From Culturomica massiliensis (GTDB taxonomy: Bacteria; Bacteroidota; Bacteroidia; Bacteroidales; Marinifilaceae), in NCBI RefSeq assembly GCF_900091655.1, contig NZ_LT594621.1:1054001-1118000 (forward strand): a stretch of DNA of 64,000 bases. The letters run 5' to 3'. This document shows positions 1 to 8,443 of the stretch, one piece after another; positions within the stretch are counted from its first letter, which is position 1, and each line of letters starts with the position of its first letter. A program made the translations under genes and the position numbers. The notes under the pieces were generated by a model. The model was not told the DNA's origin. It made no database searches and saw nothing but the letters and a program-made list of their open reading frames with translations.

Positions 1-2
1 GG

Positions 3-380
3 ATACCCTCCATCATCGACCAGTACAAGGCGAAGAACGAGGTGCTGGAGATGGAGATACCGCAGTTACAGGAGATAGCGGGTAAGGTGTGGAAGAAGGA
101 GGACGAGCTGAAGCAGTTGAAGTCCGAACTTGCCGCCCTTGACCGAAAAATTCAGCTGGAGCTTGCGCCACCCACGCCCGAAGTCGCAGAAAAGGAGAAT
201 GAAGGGCAACAGCTCAAGCCGGAAGCGGAAGATGTGAGGAACAGGCAGGCGCAATATCCCGAAAATGCACCGCCGCAGATACGCAGTCCGGCGGATAGTA
301 TCGTTGCCAACCATGTCATAATCGGGCGTCCGGGACTGTATGCCAAGGAGGAAACCCGGTCCAAAGGATTGAAAATATAA
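3..380 (+). CDS. C-terminal end of a large DNA methylase/helicase-type protein of the conjugative transposon (partial)
   Basis: The reading frame is open from the first full codon at position 3 and stops at 378-380, so this is the tail of a gene that starts before the window. The visible 125 residues are charged and mostly helical, with a coiled-coil-like stretch rich in K, E, L and Q, then a Pro/Glu-rich linker and a short basic end. In CTnDOT-type elements a very large N6-methylase/SNF2-helicase-related protein lies just upstream of tet(Q), and this tail fits that position; no catalytic motif is visible here. A GTG at 42 is only an internal codon. The family assignment rests on position and recall of such tails, so it is moderate. 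Confidence 0.6.
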   Translation: MPSIIDQYKAKNEVLEMEIPQLQEIAGKVWKKEDELKQLKSELAALDRKIQLELAPPTPEVAEKENEGQQLKPEAEDVRNRQAQYPENAPPQIRSPADSIVANHVIIGRPGLYAKEETRSKGLKI

Positions 381-403
381 CCTAAGGAATTTTATCTGAA
401 GTA

Positions 404-507
404 TTAATAAGGGCTATCCCAAAAGGTCTAAAAGTAAATTTTATCCTTTCTGCAAGTATCTATAGGATGGCAACTGCATTTTTTTCTTTTTGGGCAGCCC
501 TTATTAA
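404..507. repeat. 104-bp MITE-like element with inverted ends
   Basis: Perfect 12-bp inverted ends lie at 404-415 (TTAATAAGGGCT) and 496-507, and the match continues imperfectly inward (ATCCCAAAAGG against GCCCAAAAAG). The GGGCT...CCCAAAA pattern resembles the termini of several Bacteroidetes insertion sequences. There is no ORF inside. It may be a non-autonomous IS remnant, and it may also act as a terminator for the gene that ends at 380. Confidence 0.5.
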
Positions 508-872
508 AATTTATTCTTATTTTAGGTTATATACATTCATGTCCATTTATGTAAAAAATTCCTGCTGACCTTGTTTATGTCTTGTCAGTCACCATTTGCA
601 AAACCATATTTGACCCTCAAAGAGGCTGAATTTGATAAGTAACTTGCTACATACTCATAATAAGGAGCTAAATAGAACACGAATGGGAAATACACAAATG
701 CTAAACTAAAGAAGATATTGGCCAAAATAAACGCTATACCGAGAGAGAAACTTGATTTTTCAACTTCCTAAAACGGTGTTGTTCAAACATTTCTACTTAT
801 TTGTACTTGCCAGTTGAACCTACGCTTCCCTAATAAAATGTCTATGGTAAAAAGTTAAAAAATCCTCCCACT

Positions 873-903
873 TTTGTTAGATATATTTTTTTGTGTAATT
901 TTG
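873..903 (+). promoter_or_regulatory. tet(Q)-rteA-rteB operon promoter
   Basis: A Bacteroides-type promoter is present: -33 box TTTG at 873-876 and -7 box TAATTTTG (TAnnTTTG) at 896-903, with 19 bp between them. This predicts transcription from about 910 and a leader of about 130 nt before the tet(Q) start at 1038, as known for the CTnDOT tetQ operon. Confidence 0.8.
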
Positions 904-909
904 TAATCG

Positions 910-1037
910 TTATGCGGCAGTAATAATATACATATTAATACGAGTTAGTAATCCTGTAGTTCTCATATGCTACGAGGAGGTATTAAAAGGTGCGTTTCGA
1001 CAATGCATCTACTGTAGTATATTATTGCTTAATCCAA
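910..1037 (+). promoter_or_regulatory. tet(Q) leader with probable translational attenuator
   Basis: A three-codon ORF (ATG CGG CAG TAA, 912-923) begins near the predicted 5' end. Its stop overlaps the left arm of a 10-bp stem, 922-931 (AATAATATAC) with 1017-1026. A competing 7-bp stem pairs 935-941 (TTAATAC) with 980-986, and 952-958 can pair with 970-977. Tetracycline-dependent translational attenuation through a short leader peptide is known for CTnDOT tetQ. That this exact ORF is the leader peptide is an inference. A second short ORF at 967-1017 (16 codons) is an alternative. Confidence 0.65.
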
Positions 1038-2963
1038 ATGAATATTATAAATTTAGGAATTCTTGCTCACATTGATGCAGGAAAAACTTCCGTAACCGAG
1101 AATCTGCTGTTTGCCAGTGGAGCAACGGAAAAGTGCGGCCGTGTGGATAATGGTGACACCATAACGGACTCTATGGATATAGAGAAACGTAGAGGAATTA
1201 CTGTCCGGGCTTCTACGACATCTATTATCTGGAATGGAGTGAAATGCAATATCATTGACACTCCGGGACACATGGATTTTATTGCGGAAGTGGAGCGGAC
1301 ATTCAAAATGCTTGATGGAGCAGTCCTCATCTTATCCGCAAAGGAAGGCATACAAGCGCAGACAAAGTTGCTGTTCAGTACTTTACAAAAGCTGCAAATC
1401 CCGACAATTATATTTATCAATAAGATTGACCGTGCCGGTGTGAATTTGGAGCGTTTGTATATGGATATAAAAACAAATCTGTCGCAAGATGTCCTGTTTA
1501 TGCAAACTGTTGTCGATGGATCGGTTTATCCGGTTTGCTCCCAAACATATATAAAGGAAGAATACAAAGAATTTGTATGCAACCATGACGACGATATATT
1601 AGAACGATATTTGGCGGATAGCGAAATTTCACCGGCTGATTATTGGAATACGATAATCGCTCTTGTGGCAAAAGCCAAAGTCTATCCGGTGCTACATGGA
1701 TCAGCAATGTTCAATATCGGTATCAATGAGTTGTTGGACGCCATTTCTTCTTTTATACTTCCTCCGGCATCAGTCTCAAACAGACTTTCAGCTTATCTCT
1801 ATAAGATAGAGCATGACCCCAAAGGGCATAAAAGAAGTTTTCTTAAAATAATTGACGGAAGTCTGAGACTTCGAGACGTTGTAAGAATCAACGATTCGGA
1901 AAAATTCATCAAGATTAAAAATCTAAAGACTATTTATCAGGGCAGAGAGATAAATGTTGATGAAGTGGGTGCCAATGATATCGCGATTGTAGAAGATATA
2001 GAAGATTTTCGAATCGGAGATTATTTAGGTGCTAAACCTTGTTTGATTCAAGGATTATCTCATCAGCATCCCGCTCTCAAATCCTCCGTCCGGCCAAATA
2101 AGCCCGAAGAGAGAAGCAAGGTGATATCCGCTCTGAATACATTGTGGATTGAAGACCCGTCTTTGTCCTTTTCCATAAACTCATATAGTGATGAATTGGA
2201 AATCTCGTTATATGGTTTGACCCAAAAGGAAATCATACAGACATTGCTGGAAGAACGATTTTCCGTAAAGGTCCATTTTGATGAGATCAAGACTATCTAC
2301 AAAGAACGACCTATAAAAAAGGTCAATAAGATTATTCAGATCGAAGTACCACCCAACCCTTACTGGGCCACAATAGGGCTGACTCTTGAACCCTTACCGT
2401 TAGGGGCAGGGTTGCAAATCGAAAGTGACATCTCCTATGGTTATCTGAACCATTCTTTTCAAAATGCCGTTTTTGAAGGGATTCGTATGTCTTGCCAATC
2501 TGGTTTACATGGATGGGAAGTGACAGATCTGAAAGTAACTTTTACTCAAGCCGAGTATTATAGCCCGGTAAGTACACCTGCTGATTTCAGACAGCTGACC
2601 CCTTATGTCTTCAGGCTGGCTTTGCAACAGTCAGGTGTGGACATTCTCGAACCGATGCTCTGTTTTGAGTTGCAGATACCCCAAGTAGCGAGTTCCAAAG
2701 CTATTACAGATTTGCAAAAACTGATGTCTGAGATTGAAGACATCAGTTGTAATAATGAGTGGTGTCATATTAAAGGGAAAGTTCCATTAAATACAAGTAA
2801 AGACTATGCCTCAGAAGTAAGTTCGTACACTAAGGGCTTAGGCATTTTTATGGTTAAGCCATGTGGGTATCAAATAACAAAAGACGGTTATTCTGATAAT
2901 ATCCGCATGAACGAAAAAGATAAACTTTTATTCATGTTCCAAAAATCAATGTCATTAAAATAA
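1038..2963 (+). CDS. tetQ: Tetracycline resistance ribosomal protection protein Tet(Q)
   Basis: This 641-residue translational GTPase is related to EF-G and removes tetracycline from the ribosome. Its G motifs are AHIDAGKT (10-17), RGIT (52-55), DTPGH (74-78) and NKID (128-131), followed by EF-G-like domains II to V. The sequence matches the well-known Tet(Q) family over its full length. The start is the ATG at 1038, which gives the usual length; a GTG at 990 would add 16 residues but lies within the leader structure, although some database entries use it. The stop codon overlaps the ATG of rteA (TAATG), so the genes are translationally coupled in one operon. Expression is set by the promoter at 873-903 and the attenuator leader. 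Confidence 0.97.
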
Positions 2964-5281
2964 TGGAGCGGTCAGGAAATTTCTATAAGGCAATACGGTT
3001 GGGATATATACTTATCTCCATTCTTATCGGATGTATGGCATATAATAGCCTCTATGAATGGCAGGAGATAGAAGCATTAGAACTTGGCAATAAAAAAATA
3101 GACGAGCTCCGAAAAGAAATAAACAATATCAATATTCAAATGATAAAATTTTCTCTATTGGGTGAAACAATACTGGAATGGAACGATAAAGATATCGAGC
3201 ATTACCATGCACGGCGTATGGCAATGGACAGTATGCTCTGCCGTTTCAAGGCCACCTATCCAGCAGAGCGCATCGATAGTGTGCGCAGTCTTTTAGAGGA
3301 TAAGGAACGACAGATGTTCCAGATAGTCCGGTTAATGGATGAACAACAATCTATTAACAAGAAGATAGCCAATCAAATTCCGGTTATTGTACAGAAAAGT
3401 GTGCAGGAACAGTCCAAAAAGCCAAAACGAAAAGGTTTCTTAGGCATATTCGGCAAAAAAAAGGAAGTAACTCCAGCAGTATCAACCACTATCCTTCATT
3501 CGGTCAATAGAAACGTAATCAGCGAACAGAAAGTGCAGGATCGCCAATTGTCGGAACAAGCCGACAGCCTTGCAGCTCGTAATGCAGAACTTAACAGACA
3601 ACTGCAAGAATTGATTTGCCAAATAGAAGAAAAGGTACAAACCGAACTGCAAAGCCGGGAAAACGAAATAGTTGCCATGCGTGAAAAGTCATTTATGCAA
3701 GTAGGCGGTTTAATGGGATTCGTTCTTCTATTGTTGTTAATTTCCTACATCATCATACATCGTGATGCAAAAAGCATTAAACAATACAAGCACAAGACAA
3801 CTGATTTGATAAGGCAACTGGAACAATCCGTACAACGGAACGAGGCACTGATAACGTCAAGGAAGAAGGCGGTACATACTATCACCCATGAACTGCGCAC
3901 ACCGCTGACAGCAATAACAGGCTATGCCGGACTGATACGGAAAGAACAGTGTGAGGATAAGTCCGGGCAGTATATCCAAAACATACTGCAATCCTCCGAC
4001 CGTATGCGGGATATGCTTAACACTTTGCTTGACTTCTTCCGCCTGGACAACGGCAAGGAACAGCCCCGTCTGTCACCCTGCCGGATTTCAGCAATCACGC
4101 ACACACTTGAAACGGAGTTCATGCCTGTTGCCGTGAACAAAGGGCTGTCCTTGTCCGTGAAGACTGGACACGATGCCATTGTATTGACCGACAAAGAGCG
4201 AATAATACAAATCGGGAATAACCTGCTGTCAAACGCTGTCAAGTTCACAGAAGAAGGCGGTGTTTCTTTGATTACTGAATATGATAATGGAGTTCTGACA
4301 CTGGTCGTTGAAGATACAGGTACAGGCATGACAGAAGAGGAACAGAAACAAGCGTTCGGTGCGTTTGAACGTCTATCAAATGCCGCCGCAAAGGAGGGTT
4401 TCGGGCTTGGGCTTGCCATAATGCGTAATATTGTGTCGATGCTTGGCGGAACAATCCGTTTAGACAGCAAGAAAGGGAAAGGCAGTCGTTTCACAGTTGA
4501 AATTTCTATGCAGGAAGCTGAAGAACAGCTTGGATATACAAGCAATACACCTGTTTATCATAACAATAAATTCCATGATGTTGTCGCCATTGACAATGAT
4601 GAGGTATTACTTCTGATGCTGAAAGAGATGTATTCCCAAGAAGGAATACACTGCGACACTTGCACCGATGCTGCGGCACTGATGGAAATGATACGCCAGA
4701 AAGAATACAGCCTGTTGCTGACAGACTTGAATATGCCCGATATAAACGGTTTCGAATTGCTGGAACTGTTGCGTTCGTCCAACGTGGGCAATTCACCAAC
4801 AATCCCGGTGGTTGTGGCAACCGCTTCGGGCAGTTGTAACAAAGGGGAACTATTGGCAAAAGGCTTTGCCGGATGCCTGTTCAAACCGTTCTCCATATCG
4901 GAACTGATGGAGGTTTCCGACAGGTGTGCCATAAAAGCGACACCGGACGGGAAACCGGACTTTTCCGCCTTATTGTCCTATGGCAATGAAGCCGTCATGC
5001 TGGAAAAGTTGATAACTGAAACAGAAAAGGAAATGCAGGCGGTACGGGATGCAGCAAAAGAAAAAGACCTGCAAAAGCTGGATTCCCTGATCCACCACCT
5101 GCGCAGTTCGTGGGAGGTGCTCCGTGCCGACCAACCGCTGAATGTACTTTACGGATTGCTTCGTGGCGATGCTCTCCCGGATGGTGAAGCGTTAAGCCAT
5201 GCCGTGACTGCCGTGCTGGATAAGGGAGTGGAAATAATACGGTTGGCAGAAGAGGAAAGGAGAAAATACGAAGATGAATAA
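2963..5281 (+). CDS. rteA: RteA, hybrid sensor histidine kinase
   Basis: This 772-residue inner-membrane kinase is the sensor of the tetracycline-induced regulatory cascade of CTnDOT elements. Domains in order: transmembrane segment about 13-29; a long periplasmic part, largely coiled coil; second transmembrane segment about 247-265; HisKA with phosphoacceptor H309 (ITHELRTP); HATPase with N box around 420-424 and DTGTGM (451-456); receiver domain with D588 (TDLNMPD) and K641; and a C-terminal HPt-like domain with HH at 711-712. The gene overlaps tet(Q) by 1 nt and rteB by 8 nt. RteB is its known partner. The signal it senses is not known; tetracycline acts through the leader rather than as its ligand. 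Confidence 0.95.
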   Translation: MERSGNFYKAIRLGYILISILIGCMAYNSLYEWQEIEALELGNKKIDELRKEINNINIQMIKFSLLGETILEWNDKDIEHYHARRMAMDSMLCRFKATYPAERIDSVRSLLEDKERQMFQIVRLMDEQQSINKKIANQIPVIVQKSVQEQSKKPKRKGFLGIFGKKKEVTPAVSTTILHSVNRNVISEQKVQDRQLSEQADSLAARNAELNRQLQELICQIEEKVQTELQSRENEIVAMREKSFMQVGGLMGFVLLLLLISYIIIHRDAKSIKQYKHKTTDLIRQLEQSVQRNEALITSRKKAVHTITHELRTPLTAITGYAGLIRKEQCEDKSGQYIQNILQSSDRMRDMLNTLLDFFRLDNGKEQPRLSPCRISAITHTLETEFMPVAVNKGLSLSVKTGHDAIVLTDKERIIQIGNNLLSNAVKFTEEGGVSLITEYDNGVLTLVVEDTGTGMTEEEQKQAFGAFERLSNAAAKEGFGLGLAIMRNIVSMLGGTIRLDSKKGKGSRFTVEISMQEAEEQLGYTSNTPVYHNNKFHDVVAIDNDEVLLLMLKEMYSQEGIHCDTCTDAAALMEMIRQKEYSLLLTDLNMPDINGFELLELLRSSNVGNSPTIPVVVATASGSCNKGELLAKGFAGCLFKPFSISELMEVSDRCAIKATPDGKPDFSALLSYGNEAVMLEKLITETEKEMQAVRDAAKEKDLQKLDSLIHHLRSSWEVLRADQPLNVLYGLLRGDALPDGEALSHAVTAVLDKGVEIIRLAEEERRKYEDE

Positions 5282-6596
5282 GACAAAAATAATTGTGGTG
5301 GAAGACAACATCGTGTATTGCGAATATGTCTGCAATATGCTGTCACGGGAGGGCTACCGCAATATGAAGGCTTACCACCTCTCAACCGCGAAGAAACATC
5401 TGCAACAGGCAACAGATAATGATATCGTGGTTGCCGACCTGCGTCTGCCTGACGGCAGTGGCATAGACCTTTTGTGCTGGATGCGAAAGGAGGGAAAGAT
5501 GCAGCCCTTCATCATTATGACCGACTACGCCGAAGTTAATACCGCCGTGGAAAGCATGAAACTCGGCTCGATAGACTATATTCCCAAACAGCTTGTGGAG
5601 GATAAACTTGTCCCCCTGATCCGTTCCATACTGAAAGAACGTCAGGCAGGACAACGCCGTATGCCTATATTCGCCCGTGAAGGTTCCGCCTTTCAGAAAA
5701 TCATGCACCGCATAAGGCTGGTAGCCGCCACCGATATGAGCGTGATGATATTTGGTGAGAACGGCACGGGCAAGGAGCATATTGCCCACCTGTTGCATGA
5801 CAAGAGCAAACGTGCAGGCAAGCCATTTGTGGCGGTGGACTGCGGTTCACTCTCCAAAGAGCTTGCACCGTCGGCTTTCTTCGGACACGTCAAAGGTGCA
5901 TTTACAGGTGCGGACAATGCCAAGAAAGGATATTTCCATGAGGCGGAAGGCGGCACGTTGTTTCTGGACGAGGTAGGAAACCTCGCGTTGGAAACCCAAC
6001 AGATGTTGCTCCGTGCCATACAGGAGAGGCGGTATCGCCCGGTCGGAGACAAGGCAGACCGGAATTTCAATGTCCGCATCATCGCTGCTACCAATGAAGA
6101 TTTGGAGGTATCGGTGAATGAAAAGCGTTTTCGGCAGGATCTTCTGTACCGCCTGCACGACTTCGGGATAACCGTTCCTCCGTTGCGTGACTGTCAAGAA
6201 GACATTATGCCGCTGGCAGAGTTCTTCCGTGATATGGCAAACAGAGAGCTGGAGTGTAGCGTGAGCGGGTTCAGTTCCGAAGCACGTAAAGCGTTGCTGA
6301 CACACGCATGGCCGGGCAACGTGCGGGAACTTCGGCAGAAAGTTATGGGTGCTGTATTGCAGGCGCAGGAAGGTGTTGTCATGAAAGAGCATCTGGAACT
6401 TGCCGTGACGAAACCGACCTCTACTGTCAGCTTCGCCTTGCGCAATGACGCGGAGGATAAGGAGCGGATATTGCGTGCGTTGAAACAGGCAAACGGCAAC
6501 CGGAGTGTCGCCGCAGAACTGCTCGGCATAGGCAGGACAACACTATACAGCAAACTTGAAGAGTATGGACTTAAATATAAATTCAAGCAATCATAG
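5274..6596 (+). CDS. rteB: RteB, sigma-54-type response regulator
   Basis: RteB has 440 residues: a receiver domain with D55 (VVADLRLPDG), a sigma-54 interaction AAA+ domain with Walker A GENGTGKE (161-168), the GAFTGA loop (208-213) and Walker B GTLFLDEVG (227-235), and a C-terminal Fis-type helix-turn-helix (about 395-435). It is the known activator of rteC in CTnDOT-type elements. The intact GAFTGA loop predicts activation of a sigma-54 promoter. It begins 8 nt inside the end of rteA and closes the tet(Q) operon. Confidence 0.95.
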   Translation: MNKTKIIVVEDNIVYCEYVCNMLSREGYRNMKAYHLSTAKKHLQQATDNDIVVADLRLPDGSGIDLLCWMRKEGKMQPFIIMTDYAEVNTAVESMKLGSIDYIPKQLVEDKLVPLIRSILKERQAGQRRMPIFAREGSAFQKIMHRIRLVAATDMSVMIFGENGTGKEHIAHLLHDKSKRAGKPFVAVDCGSLSKELAPSAFFGHVKGAFTGADNAKKGYFHEAEGGTLFLDEVGNLALETQQMLLRAIQERRYRPVGDKADRNFNVRIIAATNEDLEVSVNEKRFRQDLLYRLHDFGITVPPLRDCQEDIMPLAEFFRDMANRELECSVSGFSSEARKALLTHAWPGNVRELRQKVMGAVLQAQEGVVMKEHLELAVTKPTSTVSFALRNDAEDKERILRALKQANGNRSVAAELLGIGRTTLYSKLEEYGLKYKFKQS

Positions 6597-6618
6597 CCCG
6601 TAATTCACTGAATTTGGC

Positions 6619-6626
6619 TATCTTTG
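6619..6626 (+). promoter_or_regulatory. -7 promoter element ahead of the structured RNA
   Basis: TATCTTTG at 6619-6626 is a perfect TAnnTTTG -7 box, 23 bp after the rteB stop. No clear TTTG -33 box is seen at the usual distance. It would start transcription near 6633. Confidence 0.45.
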
Positions 6627-6699
6627 CATAACATTTGAGAAAAACGGCGATTGGCAGGAGCTTTTCGCCGCCAACATATAGGATAAGACCGCAAGGCGT

Positions 6700-6820
6700 T
6701 TCAAGCGAAAATCTGGTAAATTGGAACTACGGAGACGATTGCGTGATGCTTATGCTATGCTTACGCATAGCGTGCATTCACGTACTCTCCGTAAAGGCTT
6801 TACCAGAGCCATCGCTTGAA
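6700..6820 (+). ncRNA. Long five-stem RNA hairpin, unknown structured RNA
   Basis: These 121 nt fold into one extended hairpin: 6700-6708 with 6812-6820 (9 bp, perfect), 6712-6720 with 6799-6807 (9 bp, perfect), 6729-6734 with 6787-6792 (6 bp, perfect), 6741-6749 with 6774-6783 (9 bp, one bulge and one wobble) and 6752-6760 with 6765-6773 (9 bp, one wobble), closed by the loop TTAC. A promoter-like box lies upstream and an intrinsic terminator directly downstream. It could be an independent small RNA or the leader of the gene at 6876. No known family is recognised. Integron attC core sequences were looked for and not found. Confidence 0.6.
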
Positions 6821-6821
6821 G

Positions 6822-6848
6822 GTAGTGTGAATTGCACGCTACTTTTTT
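6822..6848 (+). terminator. Intrinsic terminator after the structured RNA
   Basis: Stem 6822-6829 (GTAGTGTG) pairs with 6835-6842 (CACGCTAC, one G-U pair) and is followed by six T (6843-6848). It lies 2 nt after the five-stem hairpin and 28 nt before the start codon at 6876, which suits either an sRNA end or an attenuator. Confidence 0.7.
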
Positions 6849-6875
6849 ACCCTTGCCTAACGAAAGGAAACGATT

Positions 6876-7298
6876 ATGGGTAAAGTTCAGATTCTCGCCG
6901 TACTGACGATGGACGGATGTCTTTCTTCAGAGTTATATGATAAAGCACATCAGGATTTGTGCCTTGACCGTTGCGGTCTTGATGAAATCAGGAAGAAAGC
7001 CTTTTACCGTGTGACACCGGACTATTCCATTTCAATGCTGCACGAATGGAGAAAAGACTGCACAAACATCCGTTACCTCGCGGAAGCCACACCGGACACG
7101 GCAGACTATATAAACGGACTGCTGCGGATGCACGCTGTGGATGAAATCATACTATACACCGTTCCTTTCATATCCGGAAGCGGACGACATTTTTTTAAGT
7201 CGGCTCTGCCAGAGCAACACTGGACGCTTTCCTCTTTGAAAAGCTATCCCAACGGTGTATGTCGCATTATCTATATCCTTGATAAAAAAGCAAGATAG
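6876..7298 (+). CDS. DHFR/RibD C-terminal-like reductase (probable)
   Basis: This 140-residue soluble protein starts at ATG 6876 after a purine-rich stretch. The N-terminal strand (KVQILAVLTMDGCLS) and the C-terminal VDEIILYTVPFISGSGRHFF segment resemble the dihydrofolate reductase/RibD C-terminal fold, in which a MDG-type N terminus and a late VDE...P...G..L/F block are typical. It is shorter than the usual 170-180 residues of the family, so part of the NADPH-binding middle may be reduced. It lies between rteB and rteC, downstream of the structured RNA and its terminator, and is followed by its own terminator. Its role in the element is unknown and the family call is moderate. Confidence 0.55.
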   Translation: MGKVQILAVLTMDGCLSSELYDKAHQDLCLDRCGLDEIRKKAFYRVTPDYSISMLHEWRKDCTNIRYLAEATPDTADYINGLLRMHAVDEIILYTVPFISGSGRHFFKSALPEQHWTLSSLKSYPNGVCRIIYILDKKAR

Positions 7299-7418
7299 CC
7301 AAAATGTGCGGCAAGCATACATTTCTATTTTCAGGAATAGAATAAATGTTCCGATTACAAACAATTTAAGTCGGAGATAATTTGTCCTTGTGAAAAAATA
7401 CTGAATTTTATACCTCTG

Positions 7419-7456
7419 AAATCCAGCACTTTGTAAAATTGAGTGTTGGATTTTTT
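7419..7456 (+). terminator. Terminator between the DHFR-like gene and rteC
   Basis: Stem AAATCCAGCACT (7419-7430) pairs with AGTGTTGGATTT (7442-7453, one wobble) and runs into a T tract to 7456. The A-rich left arm could let it work on both strands. It separates the DHFR-like gene from the rteC promoter region. Confidence 0.7.
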
Positions 7457-7536
7457 ATTTTCTGCCGCGTTTTTTGCCAATTATATTCATGTGCGCACGC
7501 AGAAAACAAAGTGTAATTTTCAAAATTGACAGAACC
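7457..7536 (+). promoter_or_regulatory. rteC upstream region
   Basis: This 80-bp stretch lies between the terminator and the rteC start. It contains TAATTTTC at about 7514-7521, one base from a TAnnTTTG -7 box, within the palindrome-like AATTTTCAAAATT. RteB is known to act on the rteC promoter; no clear GG-N10-GC sigma-54 pair was found by eye. Confidence 0.4.
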
Positions 7537-8142
7537 ATGAATTATTTCTTGCTGGCGGAAACCGACTTTTTCCGCCTGATAAACGAAGCCGGCGACTGCA
7601 ATATGGAAACGGCATACACGGCTTTCGCCACCCAAGTGATCGAACTGTGCAACGGCGGCATGGACATGAACCTTACCGTCATCGCGCTTGCCTACATCGA
7701 AATCGAGTTGCAGCACCATCCCGTACGTAATCTGTCAGAAGAAAAAAGAGAGATTGCCGCCTACGTCAGCAAGGCTCTGTCTTTCGTAAGAAAGATGCAG
7801 AAATTCCTTGCCACGCCCCAAGTGCCACCACTAATATCCGCCAACAACGCAACAGAAACCACCGCCAGCCTTCTTCAATGGACGGGCAATGCCATCGACC
7901 TCGTGGAACTTATCTACGGCATAGACGTGATGGGCTGCATCAACAACGGCAATATGCCGCTCAAACAGCTCGCCCCACTTCTCTATAAGATATTCGGGGT
8001 TGATTCTAAAGACTGCTACCGCTTCTACACTGATATCAAACGCCGGAAGAACGAAAGCCGCACCTATTTCATTGACAGGATGCAGGAAAAACTGAACGAG
8101 AGAATGTTGCGTGATGAGGAGTTGGAGCGGATGAGAAAATAA
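7537..8142 (+). CDS. rteC: RteC, activator of excision and transfer
   Basis: RteC (201 residues from ATG 7537) is a tetracycline-induced transcription activator of CTnDOT-family elements. It is known to turn on the excision operon, which in turn raises transfer gene expression. The visible sequence starts MNYFLLAETDFFRL, is mostly helical, and ends in a basic, charged segment with a helix-turn-helix-like pattern (PLLYKIFGVDSKDCYRFY). The frame is open upstream to 7474, but the ATG at 7537 gives the usual RteC size and follows the promoter-like region. A strong terminator follows the gene at 8165-8194. Confidence 0.9.
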   Translation: MNYFLLAETDFFRLINEAGDCNMETAYTAFATQVIELCNGGMDMNLTVIALAYIEIELQHHPVRNLSEEKREIAAYVSKALSFVRKMQKFLATPQVPPLISANNATETTASLLQWTGNAIDLVELIYGIDVMGCINNGNMPLKQLAPLLYKIFGVDSKDCYRFYTDIKRRKNESRTYFIDRMQEKLNERMLRDEELERMRK

Positions 8143-8164
8143 AAAAATATCCATTACATATGAG

Positions 8165-8194
8165 AAGACAGGAATACTCGTATCCTGTCTTTTT
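8165..8194 (+). terminator. rteC terminator
   Basis: AAGACAGGA (8165-8173) pairs with TCCTGTCTT (8183-8191), followed by T residues to 8194. Confidence 0.8.
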
Positions 8195-8353
8195 ATTTTC
8201 ATTTAATTATATATTAATTAGCACAATATATGTGAGTTTTTCATTCCTATAAGGACAAATTTCAGAAACGTATGTCTGGTAAATTATTGAGTCATCATAG
8301 TATGAACATATATCATTACTAAAAACAATGAAACAACTTCCATAAGATTGTGG

Positions 8354-8425
8354 TTGTAAAAATCGCCATTTAATAGCCCGTTTTTTTTGTAAAATTCGCC
8401 AATTAAAAAAATATGATTATCTTTG
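8354..8425 (+). promoter_or_regulatory. Direct repeats and -7 box upstream of the AAA/KAP pair
   Basis: Two near-identical 20-bp copies lie 33 bp apart: TTGTAAAAATCGCCATTTAA (8354-8373) and TTGTAAAATTCGCCAATTAA (8387-8406). They are followed by a perfect -7 box TATCTTTG (8418-8425). The repeats look like a tandem operator. The remaining sequence between the rteC terminator and 8354 is AT-rich and shows no gene. Confidence 0.45.
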
Positions 8426-8443
8426 CATTATATTTTATAAGGT

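Noticed and set aside
6700..6820. Integron attC site
   Set aside because: The long hairpin suggested attC, but no paired RYYYAAC/GTTRRRY core sites flank it and there is no integron integrase or cassette layout.
6635..6883. 82-codon plus-strand frame after rteB
   Set aside because: It runs through the five-stem hairpin and terminator, and its sequence shows no protein-like pattern.
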